Positions 8,402 through 18,179 are shown, counted from the first letter of the stretch. The stretch: DNA of 53,921 nucleotides from Suilimivivens sp964402925 (GCA_964402925.1 CAYOED010000016.1:1-53921); one strand, 5' to 3'. A program made the numbers and translations. Notes: generated by a model not told the origin, from the sequence alone.

Positions 8402-9463
8402 TTATTTTTTTGTATTTTCTGCCAGCTTCCCCGGAAATGGCAGATTTTCAAAATAAAATGTTTCTCCTAAACATCTGCTAAGTTCCTCGCCGGACTTCAG
8501 ATTGTGCAAAAGCAGCAGTTTGGCATAAGCCGCCTCCGGAGAAATATTTTCTAACAAAACTGCCCCTTTATCCTGAATTGCCTTTGCAGTCACATACTTT
8601 TTCCCCTCCGCCTGTTTGGCAGATGCCGCATAAACAGGAATTCCTTTCTTACTGCATCGCTCCATAAATTCCAGTATGGAATTGTTCTCTCCCTCCGTAC
8701 AGGCTGTCGCTGAGTGATAAAGACAGTGAAGCACGGCTGCCGGCTCTGTATGCAGGTCAATCATCCTGTAGTCTAATCCGGGATAGGCTCTGAGCATAAG
8801 AATCGGTCTTTTAAAAACAGGACAATAATCGGTAATTGCAGCGCGCTTCTCCCTGATCTGTGAAAGCGTTGGATTGACTGCACTTTCATTATATTGAAAT
8901 CCCCCATCTTCTATTTTCCCAAAAGCAATTCCTCCGAATCCTCCAAATTGATCCAGATATGCGTCCGCCTCTGTAAGACGGGTTGCAAGATACACATTAT
9001 TTTCGCCTTTTTGATTCTGATAAATGCTGAACACACCTTTAAAAAGATGCGTGCTGATCAATTCCACTGCACTTCTGAAATTAGCAAGGCCATTGCTGCC
9101 TTTTTCCCCAAGCGGATAATTAGATGCTGTCAGCACCACCGGAACCGGCACATGACAAAGCAGCATCCCTAAGAGCGCTGACGTATAGGACAAGGTATCA
9201 GAACCATGCGTCACTATGACTCCTTCATATTTTTCATAGGGAATCTCCCACATAACCTGGGCAATACGGCTTAAGAACTGCAGATTCATATTTTCACTCA
9301 GGATATTGAGCGGCTGTATCACTTCAAATTCGATGCCGCTGCCATAGGTTTCTCTGTAAAGTTCCAAAAGATAAAGCGGGGATGCATCGGTCACATCAAT
9401 CTGTTCCTTCTCCACTCTGCTTCCTATCGTTCCTCCTGTAAGAACCACCAGTATTTTTTTCAT
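8402..9463 (-). CDS. L-asparaginase
   Basis: This 353-residue protein hydrolyses L-asparagine to aspartate and ammonia. Both catalytic signatures of the bacterial asparaginase family are present: LTGGTIGS close to the N-terminus and VTHGSDTLSYT near residue 90, where the Thr and Asp of the second triad sit. It lacks a signal peptide, which suggests a cytoplasmic type I-like enzyme. The frame extends 38 codons further upstream, but MKKILVVLTGGTI at 9463 is the family N-terminus, so that start is used. The gene is divergent from the carboxypeptidase at 9556, with 92 bases between the two starts. Confidence 0.88.
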   Translation of the reverse strand: MKKILVVLTGGTIGSRVEKEQIDVTDASPLYLLELYRETYGSGIEFEVIQPLNILSENMNLQFLSRIAQVMWEIPYEKYEGVIVTHGSDTLSYTSALLGMLLCHVPVPVVLTASNYPLGEKGSNGLANFRSAVELISTHLFKGVFSIYQNQKGENNVYLATRLTEADAYLDQFGGFGGIAFGKIEDGGFQYNESAVNPTLSQIREKRAAITDYCPVFKRPILMLRAYPGLDYRMIDLHTEPAAVLHCLYHSATACTEGENNSILEFMERCSKKGIPVYAASAKQAEGKKYVTAKAIQDKGAVLLENISPEAAYAKLLLLHNLKSGEELSRCLGETFYFENLPFPGKLAENTKK

Positions 9464-9555
9464 AAAAGCCTTCCCTTTCCCTTTGATCACATAGCATATT
9501 TTATCCTTGCGCTGACATATAAATAAGAGAAGATACCTGTGCGGATGAAAATCAA

Positions 9556-10842
9556 ATGAAATATTTATGGCCCTCACTTACCAGATTTATCAGCTTGTTC
9601 CTTATTTCCACCTTTATCCTTATCACTTCCCTGTCCGTGCCGACGGCATCTGCCAAGGAGGAGGATGGTACAAACTTAAAGCTTTACGCCCAGTCCGCCG
9701 TTCTGATGGATGCTGACTCCGGGCGTATTTTATATGAAAAAGACGGTCAGAAAATCCTCCCTATGGCAAGCACCACCAAAATCATGACCTGCATCCTGGC
9801 ATTGGAATACGGTAATATGGACGATTATGCCTTTGCTTCTTCCTATGCTGCCAGTATGCCGAAGGTAAAGCTATATGTAAACCCGGGCGAATACTATAAG
9901 CTGGAGGATCTTCTTTACTCTCTCATGCTGGAATCCCATAACGATGCGGCTGTGGTCATTGCCGAACATATTGCGGGAAGCACGGAGGCCTTTGCAGATA
10001 TGATGAATCAAAAAGCACGGGATATAGGGTGCTTTGACACTTTCTTCATAACGCCTAACGGTTTAGACGCCACTGTGACGGGAAACGACGGCACCGTAAG
10101 ATCCCACTCCACCACAGCCACAGACCTTGCACGTATTATGTCATATTGCATCATGGATTCTCCCAAAAAGGAAGAATTCCTCAAGGTTACCCGCACCTCC
10201 TCCTATTCTTTTGGCAGTTATAAAGAAAAAGACGGTTCTTTCACTCCCAGCGGGCGCACCTTTCAATGTAATAACCACAACGCGTTTCTATCCATGATGG
10301 ACGGAGCGCTTTCCGGTAAAACAGGTTTCACCGGCAATGCCGGTTACTGTTATGTCGGCGCACTGCGTCAGGATGAACGAACCTATGTGGTAGCGCTTCT
10401 TGCCTGCGGGTGGCCTAACAACAAAACCTATAAATGGAGCGACACCCGGTTGCTTATGAATTATGGACTGGATAATTTCGAATTTCACAGACTCCGGGAA
10501 GCTGCCTATGATGAAAGCAGTTTAAGCCCCATCAAAGTCATAAACGGGCAGGTAGACCGGTTAAACGCCGATGCCTACACCAACATAAAAATAGACCGGC
10601 GGGAAGATACTTTTTCTGATGACGGACTCCTTCTTGAAAAAGGAGAACAGATCCAGGTAGACTGTCAGATAAAAGATGAACTTATCGCTCCCATAACCGC
10701 AGGTACTCAGGTAGGCACCATCAAATATCTTGTTGACGGTGAAGTATGCGCAGTGGAACCAATCATCACTACCGACACCATCCCCGCCATTGATTATATC
10801 TGGTGCCTGAAACAGATTCTGCTGCGCTATAGCTTATATTAA
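9556..10842 (+). CDS. D-alanyl-D-alanine carboxypeptidase (penicillin-binding protein, peptidase S11)
   Basis: This 428-residue exported protein trims the terminal D-Ala from peptidoglycan stem peptides. It has a signal peptide (about 1-33, ending TASA) and all three active-site motifs of low-molecular-mass PBPs: Ser72-Thr-Thr-Lys75, Ser127-His-Asn129 and Lys255-Thr-Gly257. A C-terminal beta-rich PBP5-type domain (about 320-400) follows, then a hydrophobic or amphipathic tail that could hold the protein on the membrane. It is monocistronic on the plus strand. It is one of two S11 enzymes in the window and is clearly different from the one at 13162-14328. Its closest known type is DacF. Confidence 0.92.
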   Translation: MKYLWPSLTRFISLFLISTFILITSLSVPTASAKEEDGTNLKLYAQSAVLMDADSGRILYEKDGQKILPMASTTKIMTCILALEYGNMDDYAFASSYAASMPKVKLYVNPGEYYKLEDLLYSLMLESHNDAAVVIAEHIAGSTEAFADMMNQKARDIGCFDTFFITPNGLDATVTGNDGTVRSHSTTATDLARIMSYCIMDSPKKEEFLKVTRTSSYSFGSYKEKDGSFTPSGRTFQCNNHNAFLSMMDGALSGKTGFTGNAGYCYVGALRQDERTYVVALLACGWPNNKTYKWSDTRLLMNYGLDNFEFHRLREAAYDESSLSPIKVINGQVDRLNADAYTNIKIDRREDTFSDDGLLLEKGEQIQVDCQIKDELIAPITAGTQVGTIKYLVDGEVCAVEPIITTDTIPAIDYIWCLKQILLRYSLY

Positions 10843-10865
10843 AAGGCACGGCAGGAGGCACGCTC

Positions 10866-11435
10866 TTATACCTCCAGCTGCACGCTTGCTTCCTGCTCAG
10901 CCTGCATTTTAAATTCTTCTATCTGAACTGCCGACAATTCCGGCAATTCCTCAAGGGATTTTACGCCGAAGCTTCTAAGGAACTCTTCCGTGGTTCCAAA
11001 CAAAAGCGGGCGTCCCGGTGCATCCATTCTTCCCACCTCAGCAATCAGCCCGAATTCAACCAGCCTGTTTACCGCATGATCGCAGCTGACGCCTCTGATC
11101 TTTTCGATTTCTGCCCTGGTAATGGGCTGTTTATATGCTACGATGGAAAGTGTTTCCAGCAATGTGTCCGTAAGCACATACTTGCGCGGTGTCTTAGCGA
11201 TCTTGATCAGATATTCATACATTTCCGCCTTGGTACACATCTGAAATGAATCATCAAGCTCCAGCAGGGTGACTCCGCACTCTGTCGTGTCATATTCTTC
11301 CTTCATTTCCATAAGCAAATCCCTGGTCGTCTTTTTGTCTTTCTCAATGACCGTTGCCAGCCTTTCCACTTCCACTGACTCACCCATCGTAAAAAGAACT
11401 GCCTCTAATATGGCCTTTTCCTTCTGCCTGTCCAA
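10866..11435 (-). CDS. scpB: Segregation and condensation protein B
   Basis: This 189-residue protein is the winged-helix kleisin partner of the SMC-ScpAB condensin complex, which compacts and segregates the chromosome. It shows the two winged-helix repeats typical of ScpB, with the conserved stretches LETLSIVAYKQPITRAEIE and the later GRPLLFGTT turn. It lies 3 bases after scpA, in the usual scpA-scpB order, so the two are translated together. Length is normal for the family. Confidence 0.95.
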   Translation of the reverse strand: MDRQKEKAILEAVLFTMGESVEVERLATVIEKDKKTTRDLLMEMKEEYDTTECGVTLLELDDSFQMCTKAEMYEYLIKIAKTPRKYVLTDTLLETLSIVAYKQPITRAEIEKIRGVSCDHAVNRLVEFGLIAEVGRMDAPGRPLLFGTTEEFLRSFGVKSLEELPELSAVQIEEFKMQAEQEASVQLEV

Positions 11436-11438
11436 ATC

Positions 11439-12194
11439 CTATCCCTCCCATACCTCATTAGAAGTAATCATGATATCGTCAAAGGTATCTTCCTGTACAA
11501 TAGAAATCTTTCCCATTTTCATCATCTCCAGTATGACAAGGAATGTAACTATGATTTCCATCTTACTCCTCTGTTTTTCTAAGAGTTGCCTGAAACTAAA
11601 GTTCTTGTGGGTATGAAGATATTCTTCAACATAAACTATTTTGATATCCATATCCACTTCATCCTTCTCAATCTGTCCAAAGTTGCTCCTTACCGGATCA
11701 ATCTTGTCTTCCTGCCTGCGCATCACTGTTTTGAATAATTCCTGCAGTTTTCCTAAGTTTGCCCCGCCAAGAAGAGTCTCCATATCAACAGGCGGCTTGT
11801 ACTCCTCTATTTCTTTCGGAAGCGTCCTGGCCTTAAACAGCGTACGCGCAGCATCCACCTGCCTGTCCTTCAATTCATAGGACATATACTTGTACATTTT
11901 GTACTCCAACAATTTCTGAACCAGCTCTGCTCTTGGGTCTTCCTCTTCCCCGTCTTCATTGACTTCCTTGGGAAGAAGCATCTTACACTTGATATCCAAA
12001 AGGGTCGCCGCCATTACCAGAAATTCGCTCATCACATTCATATCTTCTGTTTCCATTTCCTGGATATACGCAAGATACTGGGCAGTAATTTCCACAATCG
12101 GAATATCATAAATATCTACTTTATTCTTTTCAATCAGATGCAGGAGGAGATCAAGAGGTCCCTCAAATGCCTGCAGTTTTACTGGTATTGCCAT
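11439..12194 (-). CDS. scpA: Segregation and condensation protein A
   Basis: This 251-residue kleisin subunit bridges the SMC heads in the condensin complex. The N-terminus carries the family motif FEGPLDLLLHLIEKNKVDIYDIPI, and the C-terminus has the winged-helix segment ending FDDIMIT. The frame is open to 12266, but the ATG at 12194 has AGGAG 8 bases upstream and begins where family members begin (MAIPVKLQAFEGP), so I chose it. The metallophosphoesterase gene upstream stops at 12263, within a likely operon with the carboxypeptidase gene. Confidence 0.95.
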   Translation of the reverse strand: MAIPVKLQAFEGPLDLLLHLIEKNKVDIYDIPIVEITAQYLAYIQEMETEDMNVMSEFLVMAATLLDIKCKMLLPKEVNEDGEEEDPRAELVQKLLEYKMYKYMSYELKDRQVDAARTLFKARTLPKEIEEYKPPVDMETLLGGANLGKLQELFKTVMRRQEDKIDPVRSNFGQIEKDEVDMDIKIVYVEEYLHTHKNFSFRQLLEKQRSKMEIIVTFLVILEMMKMGKISIVQEDTFDDIMITSNEVWEG

Positions 12195-12262
12195 CCTTTT
12201 GCTCCTTTGGGCAGATGCCTGTCCTTTTGCCTCAATCATATTATCACGAACTAAATTTAACG

Positions 12263-13114
12263 TCAACTTTGTGTAAGATGGATTACGACAAGCTCTCCCG
12301 GATTAAAGATCCTTATGGGAAGCGTATGTGTCCCAAGCCCTCTGCCGAGTATCATGGTTGACTTTCCTTCTTTGAATTCTCCGCCGTCATACTTGGGAAA
12401 CAGCTTAAGCGCCGGGGAAATCACACCTCCTAAAAAAGGCAGTTTCATAAGTCCTCCATGGACGTGCCCTGATACCACAAGGTCAGCGCCCCACCCTGCA
12501 TAAGCGTCAAAATAATCAGGATTATGCGCTATCAGCACAGAAAATCTTGAATCGTCCGTTTTTCCTAAAAGCCCTTCCAGGTAGGATGGTTCCATCTGCG
12601 CAAACCTAAATTTTCCATAGTATTCCCGCTCGATTTCGAGCCCGTAAATATCCATATTAAAAGCAGGCAGAGATACTTTTTCATTTACCAGATGCCGGAC
12701 ACCGGCATTTTTCACTGCATCCGCATATTCCTGATACATGGTGCCGAAGTATTCCGGATAAAGCCTGGTCTTATGTTCGTGATTTCCATTGCCGTAGTAG
12801 ACCGGGTACCTTTTTGCCAGCGCGCATAGAAGTTCCTTTGCCGTCTGCGTATCTCCGCCCTTTACGGAGGTATACATATCTCCTGCTATCAATATCATAT
12901 CCGGATGTATATTTTCAATTGCGGCAAGCAGTTGTTCATTCTTTTTCCCAAATGATTTATTATGAAGGTCTGACAGAAGGATGATAGTTCCATCCTTCTT
13001 CAGCGCCTTACCTGTACATCTATATTTTCTGATTACGAACCGGTTACAATCCACCGCCATGATTATCAGAAAAAATGCTGCAAATACTGCTGTCACACTA
13101 ATAAATATAATCAA
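12263..13114 (-). CDS. Membrane-anchored metallophosphoesterase (YkuE/YaeI-like)
   Basis: This 283-residue protein has one N-terminal membrane helix (about 1-21) followed by a calcineurin-like phosphoesterase domain. The metal ligands are all visible: Asp49-x-His51 in LLSDLHN, Asp79 in IAGDM, Asn111-His112 in GNGNHEH, and the GHVHGG motif near the C-terminus. Related YkuE/YaeI proteins act on lipid or cell-wall phosphoesters; the substrate here is unknown. It lies 47 bases downstream of a D-Ala-D-Ala carboxypeptidase gene and just upstream of scpA, so an envelope-related role is reasonable inference. Confidence 0.88.
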   Translation of the reverse strand: MIIFISVTAVFAAFFLIIMAVDCNRFVIRKYRCTGKALKKDGTIILLSDLHNKSFGKKNEQLLAAIENIHPDMILIAGDMYTSVKGGDTQTAKELLCALAKRYPVYYGNGNHEHKTRLYPEYFGTMYQEYADAVKNAGVRHLVNEKVSLPAFNMDIYGLEIEREYYGKFRFAQMEPSYLEGLLGKTDDSRFSVLIAHNPDYFDAYAGWGADLVVSGHVHGGLMKLPFLGGVISPALKLFPKYDGGEFKEGKSTMILGRGLGTHTLPIRIFNPGELVVIHLTQS

Positions 13115-13161
13115 AGTCTTTTCCTTCCTGTCTTACTTTTCGACGTTCTCCTGTCAGAGTT

Positions 13162-14328
13162 TCACAGGCAACAGTATAATTTCCATATCTTAATCAAATA
13201 GTCCTTATACCCTGCTTTTTCTATGGTCACATCCGCCAGAATAGATACACTACCTATCCTCTGTCCATTCAGTTTATATACTGCTTCTCCTACCGCATCC
13301 CCTCTGGCAACAGGTGCATCGATCTCAGCCGGTAAGGAAATCGTCTTTTCTATGGCATTTAAATCACTTCCTGCTATATCCAGATAGCGGAAAGGCTCTT
13401 TATAGACCAGCGCTGCTTCCTCCTGCACTCCTCCTTTGACCGGAAGGGAAGGCAGCTTTTCCTCATTGGGGTCTTCGTACAGCGCACTGACACTATATCC
13501 GTAATTCAAAAGTGCCATTGCATCCTGAAAACGGCTCTTGTTGCTTGGAGATCCCATCACCACTGCAATCATGTCAATATTATCCTTGCTTGCCGTAGCA
13601 GAAAGACAGTATAATGCTTTACTGGTGGAACCGGTTTTCAGCCCTGTAGTCCACTCGTACATCTTAAGTAATTTGTTGGTACTCGACAGAGTGAAATTAC
13701 TCGTTCCCTGATTGGTCGCATGAGTAATATCTTCCATCCATATTTTCGTATAGTCCAGAATCTGCGGATATTTCGTGATCAGTTCTCTCGACATGCGTGC
13801 CACATCTTTTGCCGTGGTATAATGATTGTCAGAATCTGTAAGTCCGCAGCAATCCTCAAAATGGGTATTGGTAAGCCCCATCTCTTCCGCTCTTTTGTTC
13901 ATCAGATTCACAAATTCCTGCTCGCTGCCTGCAATAAATTCAGCAGCTGCCACGCTGGCATCATTTCCGGACGCCACTGCAATGCACTTAATAATAGTCT
14001 CAAGTGTCTGCACTTCTCCCTCTTCCAGAAAAACCTGGGAGCCGCCCATGGATTTTGCATATGCACTGGTCATTACTTCGCTGTCAAGTTTTACTCTCCC
14101 TGTCCCCAGATGATCGAAAATCACCAAAAGCGTCATGATCTTCGTGATGCTGGCAGGACTGCGGCGTTCTTCTGCATTCTCCTCACATATAATCTGCCCT
14201 GTAGAGGCTTCCATCAGAATATAAGACGGCGCTTCTACGGCAGGCGCAGCAAATGCCTTTACTGGAATCATCAGTAAAAAAATAAAACACATCACATAGC
14301 ATAGGGTCACTTTAAAATATTTATTCAC
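13162..14328 (-). CDS. D-alanyl-D-alanine carboxypeptidase (DacB/DacF-type, peptidase S11)
   Basis: This 388-residue exported carboxypeptidase has a signal peptide (about 1-28, ending AFA) and the active-site triad motifs Ser60-Ile-Thr-Lys63, Ser120-Gly-Asn122 and Lys231-Thr-Gly233. A PBP5-like beta domain follows (about 285-365), then a hydrophobic C-terminal segment that may attach it to the membrane. It heads a minus-strand operon with the metallophosphoesterase, scpA and scpB. A dacB gene also lies near scpAB in Bacillus subtilis, so this neighbourhood is conserved and may be the sporulation-type enzyme; that role is inferred. Confidence 0.92.
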   Translation of the reverse strand: MNKYFKVTLCYVMCFIFLLMIPVKAFAAPAVEAPSYILMEASTGQIICEENAEERRSPASITKIMTLLVIFDHLGTGRVKLDSEVMTSAYAKSMGGSQVFLEEGEVQTLETIIKCIAVASGNDASVAAAEFIAGSEQEFVNLMNKRAEEMGLTNTHFEDCCGLTDSDNHYTTAKDVARMSRELITKYPQILDYTKIWMEDITHATNQGTSNFTLSSTNKLLKMYEWTTGLKTGSTSKALYCLSATASKDNIDMIAVVMGSPSNKSRFQDAMALLNYGYSVSALYEDPNEEKLPSLPVKGGVQEEAALVYKEPFRYLDIAGSDLNAIEKTISLPAEIDAPVARGDAVGEAVYKLNGQRIGSVSILADVTIEKAGYKDYLIKIWKLYCCL

Positions 14329-14401
14329 GCAATTACTCTCCCCTTATGTATTCTATTACTATGGATATGTTTTATTTAATTATAAAATGCAAGTACAATT
14401 T

Positions 14402-15010
14402 TTAATACCATCTTGCACGGATGGAATGATATGCATCCGCAATTCTGTCTTTTTGATCTTTCAGACTGATTTGAAAGACATTCATCAATTTTATGACATA
14501 GTCTATCGTTACAAGAACCAGAATCAGTTTACAAGCTCTGATTCCCCATTCCATATCACACCTATCCACCAGTCCAAGGATTCTGCTATGCAGAAATGTG
14601 ATGATAATAATTGCATAAAACCCCCATGCAACAGTGCTCTCCAAGCAAATAATTCCTTGAAAATTACAGGGTTTTTCATTATAATCCCACCATACTTCTC
14701 CAAACAGCCGAAGCATCAATCTGCCCACCAGATACTCGAACAGAGTCGCCAAAAAAGCGCCTGCCAGATAAAGTGCTACCAGATTACTGCTTAAAGGGCG
14801 GAGAATCAAATAACCTATCACACCGCCAAACCCGTAAATCGGACAAAATGGTCCCCGGCCAAAGCCCCGATTCGTCAGTTTCCTGTTGCAAAACGACATA
14901 TAAATAGATTCCACAAGCCATCCCATCATACTATATACGATAAAGGCTGAAATAAGATGATATACATCCGTACCAAATATTTCCTTTGTCCACATATCTC
15001 TTTTCTCCAC
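14402..15010 (-). CDS. Polytopic membrane protein of the PF06541 (putative ABC transporter permease, CmpB) family
   Basis: This 202-residue protein has about five hydrophobic segments and the conserved N-terminal pattern MGWLVESIYMS...NRGFGRGPFCPIYGFG typical of the PF06541 family. That family is annotated as an ABC-transporter-like membrane protein, but its biochemical role is not established and no ATPase gene is adjacent. It follows rpsU after a terminator and a tandem 37-bp repeat, so it is probably transcribed separately or by read-through. Confidence 0.75.
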   Translation of the reverse strand: MEKRDMWTKEIFGTDVYHLISAFIVYSMMGWLVESIYMSFCNRKLTNRGFGRGPFCPIYGFGGVIGYLILRPLSSNLVALYLAGAFLATLFEYLVGRLMLRLFGEVWWDYNEKPCNFQGIICLESTVAWGFYAIIIITFLHSRILGLVDRCDMEWGIRACKLILVLVTIDYVIKLMNVFQISLKDQKDRIADAYHSIRARWY

Positions 15011-15013
15011 ATC

Positions 15014-15092
15014 AACAAACGCTGCCGCGCTTCGCGAGCCAGCTTATTGTAACAAACACTGCCACGCTTCGCGAGTCAGCTTATTGTAACAA
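15014..15092. repeat. Tandem pair of a 37-bp dispersed repeat
   Basis: Two adjacent copies (15014-15050 and 15051-15087) of the unit AACAAACGCTGCC...TTCGCGAG...CAGCTTATTGT are followed by a partial third start, AACAA. A third full copy lies at 40780-40816 in the same orientation. The unit is self-complementary in part (ACAA/TTGT, GCTG/CAGC and a CGCG core), so it can fold as a hairpin. On the minus strand it follows the rpsU terminator directly. Confidence 0.85.
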
Positions 15093-15093
15093 G

Positions 15094-15122
15094 AAAGTCC
15101 TTGATTAAAAAACAAGGACTTT
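15094..15122 (-). terminator. rpsU terminator
   Basis: A perfect 10-bp stem (AAAGTCCTTG with CAAGGACTTT, loop of 9) lies 47 bases after the rpsU stop. T tracts are modest on both strands, so it may work in either direction. Confidence 0.7.
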
Positions 15123-15169
15123 TCGTTGCATTCCAACTGTCATTCGTTTCGTATCGGACGATTGGACCA

Positions 15170-15346
15170 TTAGTTGTATTTACGTTTTCTTGCTGCTTCA
15201 GATTTCTTTTTGCGTCTTACGCTTGGTTTTTCGTAATGTTCTCTCTTACGAATCTCCTGCTGAATACCAGCCTTCGCGCAGCTTCTTTTGAAGCGACGTA
15301 AAGCGCTATCTAAAGTCTCGTTTTCTTTAACGATTACGTTTGACAT
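15170..15346 (-). CDS. rpsU: 30S ribosomal protein S21
   Basis: A 58-residue minus-strand gene encodes a protein beginning MSNVIVKENETLDSALRRF and ending in the highly basic KKKSEAARKRKYN tail, the unmistakable S21 pattern. S21 sits on the 30S platform near the mRNA exit and helps translation initiation. A GGGAGG site lies about 12 bases before the ATG. The gene lies between alaS and the PF06541 membrane protein gene. A strong promoter and its own terminator flank it, so it can be expressed alone. Confidence 0.97.
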   Translation of the reverse strand: MSNVIVKENETLDSALRRFKRSCAKAGIQQEIRKREHYEKPSVRRKKKSEAARKRKYN

Positions 15347-15447
15347 CCTACACCCTGACCTCCCTTCAGTCCCTTCCTAGCAACATTGACTGATTGGGTT
15401 TTTATTTACGTACTAAATACGCATGTGTACTAACATACACACGTATG

Positions 15448-15475
15448 ATTATACCACATTTTTTCCCTACGTCAA
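15448..15475 (-). promoter_or_regulatory. Strong promoter of rpsU
   Basis: On the minus strand TTGACG (15470-15475) and TATAAT (15448-15453) are 16 bases apart, and TGG before the -10 makes it an extended type. The leader of about 100 bases contains an imperfect hairpin near 15412-15445 (CATACGTGTGT with ACACATGCGTAT) that could regulate rpsU. Confidence 0.8.
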
Positions 15476-15502
15476 TCATTTATTTACAAAAAATATCTAA
15501 AA

Positions 15503-18157
15503 TTATTCAAGCTGGGTTTTCAGTACTTCTGAAACCTCCGCAATCGCCTGATCGATTCCTGCCGGATTCTTTCCGCCTGCCTGCGCCATATTGGGGCGTC
15601 CGCCGCCCCCTCCGCCGACCAGCGCTGCGATTCCTTTAATCAGATTGCCGGCATGAGCGCCCTTTTGCATTGCTCCCTCTGTTGCCATGGCAACCATGTT
15701 AACCTTGCCGTCTTTATCAGAAATCAGCACAACCACGCCTTCTCCCAGCTTTGCTTTTAACTGGTCGCCTAAGTCGCGCAGTCCATTCATGTCCACACCC
15801 GGAACTTTTGCTGCAAGCAGTTTTACACCTGAAACCTCAGCAACCTGATCCATGACATCTCCCAGCGCTTCCTTTGCTGCTTTGCTCTTTAAGGACTCAT
15901 TTTCACTTTGGAGGGCTTTCATTTCCGCCATGATATGCTCTAACTTCTGCACTAGTTCTGCCGGGGTCGTCTTCACTAAAGAAGCTGCCTTATGGAGTAT
16001 GTTTTCCATATCGCTATAATATTTCAGCACACCATTTCCGGTAAGGGCTTCAATTCTGCGTACTCCAGCAGCCACACCGTTCTCCGAGACAATCTTGAAA
16101 AGCATGATGGATGCCGTATTCGGCACATGGGTACCGCCGCAAAGTTCCGTGGAGAAATCGCCCATCTGCACCACTCTTACGCTTTCGCCGTATTTTTCTC
16201 CAAAAAGTGCCATCGCTCCGGTCTTTTTGGCATCCTCAAGACTCATGGTCTTTGTTTCCACCGGAATGGCTTCCATAATTTTTTCATTGACGATTTTTTC
16301 AACCCGGTCAAGCTCTTCCTTGGTCATGGCTGAAAAATGACTAAAGTCAAATCTAAGCCTGTCACCGTTTACAAAAGATCCCGCCTGCTCTACATGGGAT
16401 CCCAGAACGGTCCTTAGAGCCTTCTGCAACAGATGAGTTGCACTATGGTTCTTGCATGTATCTGCTCTGTTTGCTTCATTTACCTGTAAAGTAACAGTAT
16501 CGCCTACTTTAAGCATACCTCTGACAACTTTTCCGATATGCCCCACTTTGCCGCCTAAGAGTTTTACTGTATCTTCTACCTGAAACTCTCCATCCGCGCA
16601 GGTAATGATACCCGTATCGGCGGACTGTCCTCCCATAGTAGCATAGAAAGGAGTTTCATCTACAATAATCGTTCCCACTTCACCGTCTGTAAGCGCTTCC
16701 ACGATTTCACTTTCTGTAGTGAGCACCGTAATCTTTGAATCATGGCTTAATCTGTCATATCCTACAAAGGTTGACGTAATTGCCGGATCGATGGACTCAT
16801 ATACCGTCACATCCGCGCCCATGTAATTGGTGACTTTGCGGGCTGCCCTTGCCTTTTTCTTCTGCTCTTGCATGGCGGCTGCAAATCCCTCTTCATCCAC
16901 GGTAAAACCTTTTTCTTCCAGAATTTCTTTGGTAAGATCAAGCGGAAATCCATAGGTATCATACAGCTTAAACGCCTCCCTGCCTTCTAAGCAGGTGCTT
17001 TCACTCTTCCGCATTTCCTCTTCCATATCTGCAAGAATGTTAAGTCCCTGATCAATGGTCTTATTAAATTTATTTTCTTCCTGAGTGAGCACATTAAAGA
17101 TAAAGTCTTTCTTTTCTTCCAGTTCCGGATAACCGTCCTTGCTTCCCTCAATGACAGTATTGCTCAAATCTGCAAGGAATGTTCCGTCAATGCCAAGGAG
17201 TCTTCCGTGGCGGGCTGCACGGCGGATGATCCTGCGCAGCACATAGCCCCTGCCTTCATTGGAGGGCATGATGCCATCGGAAATCATAAAGGTTGCGGAG
17301 CGGATATGGTCCGTCACAATACGGATAGATACATCCCACTCATATTTCTTCTGATATTCTTTGCCTGAAATCTCACAGACTTTGTTGCGCAGCGCACGGA
17401 TTGTGTCCACATCAAAGATGGATTCTACATCCTGCACTACTGCAGCCAGTCTTTCAAGTCCCATACCGGTATCAATATTCTTCTGCTCCAGTTCTGTATA
17501 ATTGCCCTTACCATCATTGTCAAACTGGGTAAATACATTGTTCCAAACTTCAATATATCTGTCGCAGTCACATCCCACTGTACAGTCCGGCTTTCCGCAG
17601 CCGTATTTCTCACCGCGGTCATAGTAAACCTCTGAACAGGGTCCGCAGGGTCCTGAACCATGCTCCCAGAAATTGTCCTCCTTGCCGAAGCGGAAGATTC
17701 TTTCTGCCGAAATGCCGATTTCCTTATTCCAAATCTCAAATGCCTCCTCATCCTCAAGATAAATGGAAGGATACAGCCTTTCAGGATCAAGTCCTACTAC
17801 CTGGGTAAGGAATTCCCAAGTCCAAGCAATCGCTTCATGCTTAAAGTAATCGCCGAAAGAAAAGTTTCCAAGCATTTCAAAAAAAGTACCGTGACGCGCC
17901 GTTTTCCCAATGTTTTCAATATCGCCTGTGCGGATACACTTCTGGCAGGTAGTCACCCTCCTTCTGGGAGGAATTTCCTGTCCTGTAAAGTATGGCTTTA
18001 AAGGAGCCATTCCTGAATTAATCAGCAGTAATGAATTATCATTATGGGGTACCAGTGAAAAACTTTTCATCGCCAGATGTCCCTTGCTCTCAAAAAATTC
18101 AAGGAACATTTTCCTAAGTTCATTTACACCATATGCTTTCACGTTTTTTTCCTCCAA
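15503..18157 (-). CDS. alaS: Alanine--tRNA ligase
   Basis: This 884-residue class II synthetase charges tRNA(Ala) and edits mischarged Ser/Gly. The catalytic domain starts with ELRKMFLEFFESKGH and carries HGTFFEMLGNFSFGDYFK. The editing domain shows the zinc-binding motifs NHSATH and CGGTHV. The C-terminal oligomerisation region ends with GGGGGGRPNMAQAGG. Length is normal. It follows glyS by 22 bases on the same strand, probably co-transcribed. No T-box leader is present in the short gap. Confidence 0.98.
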   Translation of the reverse strand: MEEKNVKAYGVNELRKMFLEFFESKGHLAMKSFSLVPHNDNSLLLINSGMAPLKPYFTGQEIPPRRRVTTCQKCIRTGDIENIGKTARHGTFFEMLGNFSFGDYFKHEAIAWTWEFLTQVVGLDPERLYPSIYLEDEEAFEIWNKEIGISAERIFRFGKEDNFWEHGSGPCGPCSEVYYDRGEKYGCGKPDCTVGCDCDRYIEVWNNVFTQFDNDGKGNYTELEQKNIDTGMGLERLAAVVQDVESIFDVDTIRALRNKVCEISGKEYQKKYEWDVSIRIVTDHIRSATFMISDGIMPSNEGRGYVLRRIIRRAARHGRLLGIDGTFLADLSNTVIEGSKDGYPELEEKKDFIFNVLTQEENKFNKTIDQGLNILADMEEEMRKSESTCLEGREAFKLYDTYGFPLDLTKEILEEKGFTVDEEGFAAAMQEQKKKARAARKVTNYMGADVTVYESIDPAITSTFVGYDRLSHDSKITVLTTESEIVEALTDGEVGTIIVDETPFYATMGGQSADTGIITCADGEFQVEDTVKLLGGKVGHIGKVVRGMLKVGDTVTLQVNEANRADTCKNHSATHLLQKALRTVLGSHVEQAGSFVNGDRLRFDFSHFSAMTKEELDRVEKIVNEKIMEAIPVETKTMSLEDAKKTGAMALFGEKYGESVRVVQMGDFSTELCGGTHVPNTASIMLFKIVSENGVAAGVRRIEALTGNGVLKYYSDMENILHKAASLVKTTPAELVQKLEHIMAEMKALQSENESLKSKAAKEALGDVMDQVAEVSGVKLLAAKVPGVDMNGLRDLGDQLKAKLGEGVVVLISDKDGKVNMVAMATEGAMQKGAHAGNLIKGIAALVGGGGGGRPNMAQAGGKNPAGIDQAIAEVSEVLKTQLE

Positions 18158-18179
18158 ATCGGTCGCCCGTAATCATTTA

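Noticed and set aside
15014..15087. CRISPR-like array
   Set aside because: The repeats are directly adjacent with no spacers and only two units, so this is a tandem duplication of a dispersed repeat.
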